Assembly (NCBI GenBank): GCA_021772695.1
Contig: JAJFLL010000165.1
Span: 1-12,952 of the forward strand
Source of the DNA: Deltaproteobacteria bacterium
GTDB taxonomy: Bacteria; UBA10199; DSSB01
Direction: 5' to 3'
DNA length: 12,952 bases
Shown here: positions 12,001-12,952 of the stretch, piece after piece
Layout: the number at the start of each line of letters is the position of its first letter
How positions within the stretch are numbered: the first letter of the stretch is position 1
The notes under the pieces: generated by a model
Told to the model about the DNA's origin: nothing
Database searches by the model: none
The model's input: only the letters and a program-made list of their open reading frames with translations
Made by a program: the position numbers and the translations under genes

Positions 12001-12952
12001 TTCTCAATTCGTGGTCTACCGAGTCCATATAGAAGGTAGCCACTCCCTGCTTTTTTAATTCTTTGTAGATGGCATCGGCCATGGGGTTTTTGCCCGCGAA
12101 TTCGATCTCGAATTTTTGCCCGGCAATCTTTTCTTGGGCCAGGTGCATCAGGTTCTGATATTTCTCGCGGGCCACCTTATCACCGGCGTTGGTGGCTTCT
12201 TGCACCGCCGATTCAAAGGCCCGGGCTGCCGCACCAGGCTTACCCCCTTTGAGTAAGGACTGCCCTAACACGACCCAGGCATTTTCCTCGGGCTTCAGTA
12301 AATCGGGGCGATCGGTTTGATTGAGGAGGCCATGGAAGCGCTGCACCTGGGTTTGGGCGGAAAAACCTTCATAACTCTCCATACCTTTTTGGATTTGCAC
12401 GCGGGCTTCAAGGTCTTCACCTTTTTCGATTAAAATTTCAGCGAGGTCGAGACGGGCATCGTGATTGGCAGGGTTTATTTCAATGGCCGCACGGTACAAG
12501 GCCTCAGATTTTTGCAGCAGCTCGGTTCCCGCCTTGGAGTCTCCTCGTTGGGTTTTATTAAAAGATTGGTCTCTTAAGGAACGCGCTTCTACCACTGCGG
12601 CAACGGCCACTTTATTTTCCATGGTCATTTTTTGAGCGCGCGAGTTCAGTGCGGACTTCTTGAGTCCATCAAAAATTTGTGTGGCACCAGCTTCGGAAAA
12701 ATTATTTTGCTTTAAATAATTCTTAACTACGGTTTCTTGATCTTGCAGGGAGAGCAATTGAAACTCGGGCAATTCATCGAGGGCCTTGAGTAATCCCACT
12801 AGAGTTTGGGCCTGTGGGTCGGTATCGGGCGATTTTAAATCAATGTGGATGTGTTTCTTGGCCATGGCCTCTAGCGACCGAGGGCCCTTACCGCTCAGTT
12901 GACCCGTTAAGGCCTTTTGTTTTTCTTCTGTGATGGTGCCGTCGGGCTGCAA
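1..12952 (-). CDS. Giant multidomain protein (TPR, J-domain, RelA/SpoT-like domain), partial at both ends
   Basis: This single reading frame spans the window. I translated every line in the frame with codons at positions 2-4 through 12950-12952 and found 4,317 sense codons and no stop, frameshift or break. Neither the start nor the stop is in the window, so the true length, any signal peptide and any secretion signal are unknown. The visible part contains TPR-like helices, a J-domain (about residues 2197-2268), proline-rich repeats, a RelA/SpoT-like domain (about 2903-3045), coiled coils, a hydrophobic hairpin (about 3956-4005) and several low-complexity linkers. I count only about six cysteines. 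No full-length family is recognised; the domain matches come from motif reading, not a search. Giant TPR proteins are known from Omnitrophota and from some predatory or deltaproteobacteria-like lineages. A role as a scaffold, effector or toxin is inference. Confidence 0.97.
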   Translation of the reverse strand, partial: MQPDGTITEEKQKALTGQLSGKGPRSLEAMAKKHIHIDLKSPDTDPQAQTLVGLLKALDELPEFQLLSLQDQETVVKNYLKQNNFSEAGATQIFDGLKKSALNSRAQKMTMENKVAVAAVVEARSLRDQSFNKTQRGDSKAGTELLQKSEALYRAAIEINPANHDARLDLAEILIEKGEDLEARVQIQKGMESYEGFSAQTQVQRFHGLLNQTDRPDLLKPEENAWVVLGQSLLKGGKPGAAARAFESAVQEATNAGDKVAREKYQNLMHLAQEKIAGQKFEIEFAGKNPMADAIYKELKKQGVATFYMDSVDHELRKALGDQAQGDRKISSEELYSYISRNMGDKRVRHALKLAGVELPNDAEAGIKQEGFSTFMAKHFAATARKNLAEAEKCPQEDPRRSAYLEKVKQNLGSAHFLEPNHPEVSKEIQEVCGKFRESVKLKDGASPTAAQIETARFLADFSALLKNDVDLVKDLEAWKQLMNVLPADVIPLEKQLDDYCQMMKQWSGLRERAQVEAKKENPNFPAGLNPMDIREKMKGVGIGVWYAAANSTLDSKDAQQMLHKYLDRLTDGDEKALLKYLSPRGLEQFVVDSAQKELPKEFDPNSNGTAVALHMALRAQGIPDAVIDLQSVGEGAGVLDAQDIFNYIGYNLKDPQVQAALKMTGIPLPEDIEQQAREKGFGKAMADHLMAEADNIRVGEAKEKKIAPEKYGWYDVSEANGDAAANLYLAAAQFDPKNPARYDTLFDFFSERPHGKPAALNFLKAAIQLEPTSARENRMAAVAPDILVISEDVAQLEKAGKLDEAKVLLQEAAMSLEIIGETLPKWSNNINFLGNLAQVSSKLGEVNDKLGNKAEAKKFHQRAVEKYQEAIDSNPTSPKGIRLYRLKADAQDALGDFSGARMSLITGSRMRMLLVKEEAGEFISKDPRYLSKLIDDRKHSRVQIDGEPCTIQPVQDQFGNVGFALVDVAENGQEFNIQDLGNYVLSDAHDIKNVNPYWDIPTWADIGLRKYDKHLEGQLEAKQLARKEAEEKGPPDLQAITENIEAEVGLLKALEKTAEAKTLEGEAKKYRAELTLQQSIPEVEALAASGQIDDEALFLFPFQKDKLGLGKENLTDFVSVTQVGGKAQLVFKDKFHDLSLQKKQAVLDAVIKSGDRMGLVRQLRKAEGSNKIFVEGKIAFFDGDFKKAEDKITNFMDQAKDSQDPVTKRLLGEAEKIQKFIKEGVNKPPDVVMNDVKVLLGAMMPPQFQDAHGNLDSAKFDAKNFETFDKFREFLATQASVDGKSFNQTSFTGYHSILRDAKYEPILRRLYAEVNPEAAGEMPKIAEADFNSLYHQFNSEIAHVEFARYASQHLATVEGRKKLRRMLDPQHPESRFYDKDFKADLLEELIDAADTKGHVPIHLRIRFEKELMTDMIDFNVTHENVRKATNIVFEILDIADRSEAAHSKHHEKYIKHPQEIAILQGGGLNEAITPQKLRQVAELYEDLRGKSDGRSQMRAKLANMWLLVADNDNWAYKNKKPVSVSAEQRAFVINELEEFMKRAEKIQTNQDMVAFNSDLHDFLKGPVRRNIDLEGDRAVNTLKEFQHKAVKKVFSDSFTIGEDVHDLFEELPAAPQEQFTDLYRFSEEIWATTDMGDTVDVIDPELKIQDPKLRENVTDVIQGLRSMKRGLWASYKGTGWLYRTSPYFGMADADAIRDAGKNIEGIIAGLQNASTPEEVRAQLQAMTEAFKEGGALHEARVATDSSAWKVTLDFVQIAAEIALTEMATAGAGTAFAVARATAAAGRYALATRSLAAGIEVYRSARNLQKVTKLVGAATKVGRLGQVNEALGFAKRARDTAGLAETAEGIARLERMAVQAAKAGNPAQAQKFLRAAEHLEQASLATEMRLVGSVAEVRNARRLTQLAKKGDLRAKAQLFASRMVQGGRTGFKMQVTGNVMSMATGQLKGEPYEIEDMLTQALATSASMALTGPFEHWANFSQQAARASKLINNRTVVNRLYQDYLKRGALFLGKKTIEFPGTLFKEVTEEVLDAYVLKYLNGDPLKMTHAEFHELLMACATGQGHAEGGAMVRTAGGFFWRGLSRRGSQRSSSTSTETSEPATTTPAKTGSPYRTAAKVEDDGDRVLPPLSQAPPASPQTKKGEPSSKDTSKEGPGGKIQVRATDAMKAPQEPGLVKVGKAKQAPEAALPPTLDQALQKGRELLVPYGLPAAGNLTAQQIKSASRKWIAKNHPDKSQHAVGSPEYVQANRALNEVNALTALMLKHEAGVELKQADAQLAQTYLDGKMELPKAPPSDAKAASKKTSQPDDAHGALPAKSDEGKAAGARPKVPRPDTSPEAKARAAAHRAARSDTARPIVPRPDRSPAARTRTQALQAAKALAKAEAEAAKPQVPRPDTSPEAKARATAHRVARAQAERDAKPQVPRPATSIDPSILQKMAASTVALFERFREGAHIDADGNFLSADAVEAPRPATPLERQAYAQWNSPVLIDTAGNPVLDAAGHPAVLDFTRGRKPTLGQKGRVKFSTDGVENLHATLEKSTRKTARGEQVTYRIKPRRISKTEVTPVYYWNAAVGKWVSVSATQGMSFKPGRYFWIGPKAAVNTTMEGSALGPEGMKLPPEGMVLGLSPSLAQAWSQKQTAVEKSVDEKLVNEADGEKSSEMSQGQHGQQSGEQESDQQETPGLRVIAGGKPDVDAIGDYLSEFNLIKDAAFMVEMGRLTEEKSQDAIRETRGILGLLHPVLNAFHTHLQKMPGLDAGRAQQLFQNLVRSVMDGSLSEGQAQILAQAIEFPGHLTQLKMPLGLNTEAMIESLLKDPEAFTQKLLPILQQRPEIPQELKKEVYYLVDTTTRFAAAAEELMAGHISPAEYQARQNEISKGLISDHEGPLAVIRGLLNSLSKRPEFNIQEIQSRPKSSDSLISKLIDRGWKDLKAFTDFGGARVIFSSFFNGDQFSTTAFIGHIKNEKAISFRAVYDGDGNPMTDTSGTILRDWDQFARYLQGHPKRGHRAIHLVVEVEGRPIEIQLMTHFQDQWGKIQHQFYKQREGLKEDEIKQIDGFFKDAADFLNDYEIGANYTADGVPQPPILSAEANQKFQSLFDDMVTLMTDQIPGFEESPWATAALLDARKRHGNKLKGLLPQIEDSPSPQPEAPVTAKDKTSRDDKTQIEGLKGKDLGKDLDADKTAVTLKPGVPVTGKVELPTKSNEIKVKQFLPFIIDGNHGDRTPAVEQFFQRNSSLYPDSKSRQELFEDLSSKRLIFTVDGEGLLNLESTDSVNQRRKLGLEIFSKLAARDLQRLPEARQKILLHAMVLRLNRMARATDSEVREEITDLIRAYGKMSAAVRVLPLAVRQDLSVRFLRGDTQLENIEAVGRRYAKLISQLEAWGMEHASARVGESYASGIFKKSRSATETLETYLDEMEPIMAALIPVLDSLPRAEGIQQKLMMVERVFAKEMVLTKAFEIALDLTVGRSLADTKKLDALLKARLQEYTDARKASYERSKAALALGGDGFRYGLIELLQLDAQSLLEESELWMARSRQELGDYRRGLEQEARQSKQVAQDRQTELVQQQVVFRFILESQVPALRQDLLSQAKALRAKAEVASPGVAEEVEVGRFDPDSQVKSIRFRPNVQSASELMSEAQQLEAIADRLGDSEKLSDDDLYSIMISHVPVADFSKLMSQKFDIDRLTKQVEAAQAEAKAQVASAKRSEELLQEDLAQLKQKADALMAEANEKIKECIALQEQADALNMDDATMAAGKMHIRTYNILARAQMAPQASLVLSELAAHFFDDGLPMEAMVRLALTLKGLSVEEQAGVLFDYFISRETVTDAATTGSKRSTKPDGPAKAPAGEEISTRVTGPTARTSVDDPTRVAGAGKKSEPVESTSVTRPIAKPESEAPIAAAEVQPEPLDPEGLLEKLIEDALALKTQQTDPIEKSPSAAEGLAASTEAASDLMNRGAAYAMGAPALVASLGMIQGLDTGTSAALALLSALLTPMMGMAFSWVSNLLKSSRKKVEPRYPTEADPLLVEDSGDQFLMYRFGVKQLEQRHAVPGDVGRILPDNVELLPGTREVSVFFTRRGFGEDGQIVENKSVLLVTLNEVEANRLGIFIDADGLGVNTDQLIADEIFILPIHEATDHLALEAARRVDSLVKLKSTAPNFAVEQVPVYGGQGKVSDLAMYDPRQNEALPDHPQNHVARVKAFEPALDSDGYLVTVEILDPADPALNYQAATESGGEYHPDQAQVLGTRRYRLTPSQLLGLGIPLLSEAASLANLGQSFFSIQDHPVKVDESNPVVIFKEDGASSPVIYRDKDLNPRKMPG
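2..937 (-). other. Domain region: probable beta-rich region, open at window edge (residues 4006-4317)
   Basis: After the basic cluster the sequence becomes strand- and turn-like: FLMYRFGVKQLEQRHAVPGD, REVSVFFTRRGFGEDGQIVE, SVLLVTLNEVEANRLGIFID, EQVPVYGGQGKVSDLAMYD and SDGYLVTVEILDPADPALN. Short helices occur between them. The last visible residues still read in frame to position 2, so the region and the gene continue outside the window. I do not recognise a family. A compact domain of mixed beta and alpha type following a membrane hairpin is one reading. Confidence 0.45.
938..1087 (-). other. Hydrophobic hairpin, possible membrane segments (residues 3956-4005)
   Basis: Two uncharged hydrophobic stretches lie close together: about 3956-3974 (AAYAMGAPALVASLGMIQG) and about 3979-4005 (SAALALLSALLTPMMGMAFS and on to NLL). 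A four-residue turn with a single Asp separates them. A basic cluster, KSSRKK, follows at about 4006-4011. The pattern is that of a helical hairpin with positive residues on one flank. It is the most hydrophobic part of the visible protein. Membrane insertion is plausible, but a buried core helix pair is possible. Confidence 0.6.
1223..1489 (-). other. Low-complexity Pro/Thr/Ser linker (residues 3822-3910)
   Basis: This is rich in Thr, Ser, Pro, Ala and Lys, with loosely repeated words such as STRVTGP, TSVDDPTRV and TSVTRPI. It is probably disordered. It sets apart the coiled-coil region from the hydrophobic hairpin. Confidence 0.75.
1490..3337 (-). other. Domain region: long helical and coiled-coil region (residues 3206-3821)
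   Basis: This begins with a small module carrying FLPFIIDGNHGDRTPAVEQF and LIFTVDGEGLLNLEST. The rest is almost entirely helical. Strong coiled-coil candidates are about 3518-3575 (ESELWMARSRQELGDYRRG and on through a Gln/Glu-rich run) and about 3681-3745 (DIDRLTKQVEAAQAEAKAQV, then ELLQEDLAQLKQKADALMAE). A short non-helical interruption lies at about 3598-3628 (VASPGVAEEVEVGRFDPDSQ). The last part, about 3755-3815, has alanine and leucine helices that could be TPR-like. No catalytic motif is visible. A structural or oligomerisation role is likely but inferred. Confidence 0.6.
3338..3541 (-). other. Charged Pro/Lys/Asp linker (residues 3138-3205)
   Basis: This low-complexity segment contains DSPSPQPEAPVTAKDKTSRD and later VTLKPGVPVTGKVELPTKS. 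The repeated PVT[A/G]K words suggest a degenerate short repeat. It is probably disordered and separates the synthetase-like module from the coiled-coil region. Confidence 0.7.
3542..3817 (-). other. Helical segment after the RelA/SpoT-like domain (residues 3046-3137)
   Basis: This contains helices with LKEDEIKQIDGFFKDAADFL and SAEANQKFQSLFDDMVTLMT. Helices following the EIQxRT element are normal in RelA/SpoT-fold synthetases, so the first part may complete that domain. The end is basic (LLDARKRHGNKLKGLLP) and leads into a linker. No TGS or ACT regulatory domain was seen. Confidence 0.5.
3818..4246 (-). other. RelA/SpoT-like (p)ppGpp synthetase-type domain (residues 2903-3045)
   Basis: This domain family transfers pyrophosphate from ATP to a nucleotide (GDP/GTP in RelA, adenosine nucleotides in Tas1) or to tRNA in some toxins. 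Four signatures appear in order. First, R2911-x-K2913-x3-S2917-x3-K2921 (SRPKSSDSLISKL) is the ATP-binding element. Second, D2935-F-G-G-A-R2940 matches DxxGxR with its metal-binding Asp. Third, RGHRAIHLVVEVEG (from 3004) matches the G-loop region, usually NGYxS[IL]H. Fourth, E3021-I-Q-L-M-T matches EIQIRT with its metal-binding Glu, followed by W3032, H3037 and YK 3040-3041. The H3010-to-E3021 spacing is as in canonical enzymes. Oddities: the G-loop Tyr is His3006, the usual Asn before the Gly is Arg, and the Arg of EIQxRT is Met3025. There is also a stretch of about 28 extra residues before the G-loop. No HD, TGS or ACT domain is adjacent, so it resembles a small or toxin-type synthetase. Confidence 0.85.
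4247..4903 (-). other. Domain region: helical module before the RelA/SpoT-like domain (residues 2684-2902)
   Basis: This looks like a bundle of regular amphipathic helices, with segments such as AIGDYLSEFNLIKDAAFMVE, GRAQQLFQNLVRSVMDG and ELKKEVYYLVDTTTRFAAAA. I looked here for the HD-type ppGpp hydrolase that precedes the synthetase in long RelA/SpoT proteins. I found no HD pair or other hydrolase motif. The helices just before 2903 may be the N-terminal helices seen in small alarmone synthetases. Otherwise no family is recognised. Confidence 0.5.
4904..4981 (-). other. Gln/Ser-rich linker (residues 2658-2683)
   Basis: This short low-complexity stretch contains MSQGQHGQQSGEQESDQQET. It is probably disordered. 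It divides the preceding beta-rich module from the helical module in front of the RelA/SpoT-like domain. Confidence 0.8.
4982..5665 (-). other. Domain region: probable beta-rich module (residues 2430-2657)
   Basis: After a short helix (about 2432-2450) come turn- and strand-like sequences: LIDTAGNPVLDAAGHPAVLD (two similar D-x-A-G-[N/H]-P turns), GRVKFSTDGVENL, EQVTYRIKPRRISKTEVTPV, and an aromatic stretch with VYYWNAAVGKWVSVS and GRYFWIGPKAAV. Alternating hydrophobics and many Gly/Pro/Asp turns suggest a beta-sandwich-like or small globular domain. I do not recognise a family. It ends in a charged segment before the Gln-rich linker. Confidence 0.45.
5738..5779 (-). repeat. Exact 42-bp direct repeat, copy 2
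   Basis: This is the second copy of the exact repeat at 5924-5965. Exact identity, including synonymous positions, points to recent duplication or gene conversion inside the coding sequence, or to expansion of the repeat array. Confidence 0.93.
5924..5965 (-). repeat. Exact 42-bp direct repeat, copy 1
   Basis: This segment is identical over 42 bases to 5738-5779. It lies at the same place in the proline-rich repeat unit and encodes the VPRPDTSPEAKARA part. The similarity continues for about 13 more bases past 5924 towards lower coordinates with two mismatches. The offset is 186 bp, or 62 codons, which is two repeat units, so the frame is kept. Confidence 0.93.
6149..6364 (-). other. J-domain (DnaJ-like), residues 2197-2268
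   Basis: The J-domain is the part of Hsp40 proteins that docks on DnaK/Hsp70 and stimulates its ATPase. Here a short first helix with LLVPYGLP is followed by LTAQQIKSASRKWIAKNHPD. That is the typical basic helix II (K/R at several positions) running straight into the invariant HPD tripeptide, residues 2232-2234, encoded at 6251-6259. Helix III follows as YVQANRALNEVNALTALML, matching the usual E/A-N-x-A pattern after the loop. The length of about 70 residues is normal. It is unusual for a J-domain to sit in the middle of a giant protein, flanked by disordered linkers. With HPD intact, recruitment of a DnaK-type partner is a reasonable inference. No zinc-finger or C-terminal DnaJ domain is present. 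Confidence 0.87.
6383..6706 (-). other. Low-complexity Ser/Thr/Pro linker (residues 2083-2190)
   Basis: This stretch is rich in Ser, Thr, Pro, Lys and Gly. It begins with a serine/threonine run (SQRSSSTSTETSEPATTTPA) and continues with proline-containing charged sequence (PPLSQAPPASPQTKKGEPSS). It is almost certainly disordered. It separates the Ala-rich region from the J-domain and is one of several such linkers that mark module boundaries. Confidence 0.8.
6707..7741 (-). other. Domain region: alanine-rich amphipathic/hydrophobic helical region (residues 1738-2082)
   Basis: Residues 1749-1800 form an Ala/Gly-rich, weakly hydrophobic stretch (VTLDFVQIAAEIALTEMATA, then GAGTAFAVARATAAAG). Amphipathic helices rich in Ala, Arg and Lys follow to about 1935. 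Residues 1935-2000 contain a small-residue segment (ALATSASMALTGPFEHW). Residues 2018-2060 contain a conserved-looking acidic helix (KEVTEEVLDAYVLKYLNGDP). The region ends just before a Ser-rich linker, so it is probably one module. Ala/Gly-rich amphipathic regions of this sort could associate with membranes, but no canonical transmembrane helix is evident and I do not recognise a family. Confidence 0.5.
7742..10132 (-). other. Domain region: mixed segment and long charged helical region (residues 941-1737)
   Basis: Residues 941-1000 look partly beta (RVQIDGEPCTIQPVQDQFGN, then VGFALVDVAENGQEF) and end in an aromatic stretch, NPYWDIPTWADIG. Residues 1005-1090 form charged helices rich in Glu, Lys and Ala. 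A TPR-like helix pair is visible at about 1174-1210 (GKIAFFDGDFKKAEDKITNF). The remainder to 1737 is predicted by eye to be mostly alpha-helical and highly charged, with few hydrophobic runs and no catalytic signature that I recognise. It ends in an aromatic segment, GLWASYKGTGWLYRTSPYF, at about 1690-1708. I do not recognise a family. A helical scaffold is the simplest reading. Confidence 0.6.
10871..11035 (-). repeat. Internal protein repeat, copy B (residues 640-694)
   Basis: This is the second copy of the 55-residue module, starting LDAQDIFNYIGYNLKDPQV and containing ALKMTGIPLPED and the GFGKAMADH segment. The conserved positions shared with copy A include Y-I, N, D, V, A-L-K, G, L-P, D, E, G-F, M-A and H. 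The DNA is too diverged to be a recent duplication, so the module is an old building block of this region. Its function is unknown. Confidence 0.7.
11801..11965 (-). repeat. Internal protein repeat, copy A (residues 330-384)
   Basis: This is the first copy of a 55-residue helical module, starting ISSEELYSYISRNMGDKRV and containing ALKLAGVELPND and the GF...MAKH segment. It aligns without gaps to residues 640-694 with about 20 of 55 identities by eye. The similarity loosely continues into the TPR that follows (AHFLEPNHPEV here, AAQFDPKNPARY in copy B). The spacing between copies is 310 residues. It is preceded by a degenerate EF-hand-like loop, which I do not claim binds calcium. Confidence 0.7.

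Larger units (their letters stand above)
10133..12952 (-). other. Domain region: TPR and helical repeats (residues 1-940)
   Basis: This is the most N-terminal part visible. Clear TPR-like helix pairs occur at about residues 150-195 (segments LYRAAIEINPANHDARLDLA and AEILIEKGEDLEAR), 222-255 (AWVVLGQSLLKGGKPGAAAR), 725-775 (NLYLAAAQFDPKNPARY, then FLKAAIQLEPTSAREN) and 855-905 (KYQEAIDSNPTSPKGIRLYR). Each shows the usual A/L/G/Y/A/P pattern of tetratricopeptide repeats, although many units are divergent and the exact number is uncertain. TPR arrays are known as protein-binding scaffolds, so this part probably mediates protein-protein contacts. Between the TPR groups lie two copies of a helical module (residues 330-384 and 640-694). 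No catalytic motif was seen. Confidence 0.8.

Noticed and set aside
11597..12058. Plus-strand open frame of 153 codons, and similar plus-strand frames (11024-11476, 8135-8548, 7526-7897)
   Set aside because: They lie wholly antisense to the giant gene, have unrelated, low-plausibility protein sequence and no domain, and arise because the gene's codon use leaves few stops on the opposite strand.
1..12952. Internal methionine codons as starts of separate genes, and promoters or terminators inside the window
   Set aside because: The frame never closes, there are no intergenic gaps, and I saw no hairpin plus T-run or convincing promoter that would justify splitting the gene.

Overview
The whole window lies inside one giant protein-coding gene on the minus strand. 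In the frame whose codons occupy positions 2-4, 5-7 and so on up to 12950-12952, I read all 4,317 codons and found no stop. Neither the start codon nor the stop codon is in the window, so the product is longer than 4,317 residues (over roughly 470 kDa). Residue numbers below count from the first visible codon at 12952 and run towards position 1. I see no second gene, RNA gene, mobile element, CRISPR array or intergenic region. All open frames on the plus strand, and the short ones in other minus-strand frames, are shadows of this gene.

Layout from the N-terminal side (high coordinates) to the C-terminal side (low coordinates): (1) residues 1-940, an alpha-helical region with TPR repeats and an internal duplication at a spacing of about 310 residues; (2) 941-1737, a small mixed segment and a long charged helical region of unknown family; (3) 1738-2082, an alanine-rich helical region with a hydrophobic stretch; (4) 2083-2190, a Ser/Thr/Pro linker; (5) 2197-2268, a J-domain (DnaJ-like) with an intact HPD; (6) 2327-2429, four tandem VPRP-type repeats, two of which share an exact 42-bp DNA repeat; (7) 2430-2657, a probable beta-rich module; (8) a Gln-rich linker and a helical module; (9) 2903-3045, a RelA/SpoT-like nucleotide pyrophosphokinase domain with the two expected metal-binding acids but an altered G-loop; (10) a helix, a linker, and a long helical and coiled-coil region; (11) a Pro/Thr/Ser linker; (12) 3956-4005, a hydrophobic hairpin; (13) 4006-4317, a probable beta-rich region still open at the window edge.

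The gene is intronless, of moderate GC content, and uses the standard code. This fits a bacterium. Giant TPR-containing proteins of this kind are known from Omnitrophota and from some deltaproteobacterial, Bdellovibrionota-like and planctomycete lineages, but I cannot assign the organism from the sequence alone.

The most notable feature is the combination in one polypeptide: a TPR scaffold, a J-domain that could recruit a DnaK-type chaperone, a synthetase-only RelA/SpoT-like domain with no visible HD hydrolase, and a possible membrane hairpin. A role as a very large effector, toxin or signalling scaffold is possible. That is inference; the sequence shows the domains, not the job.
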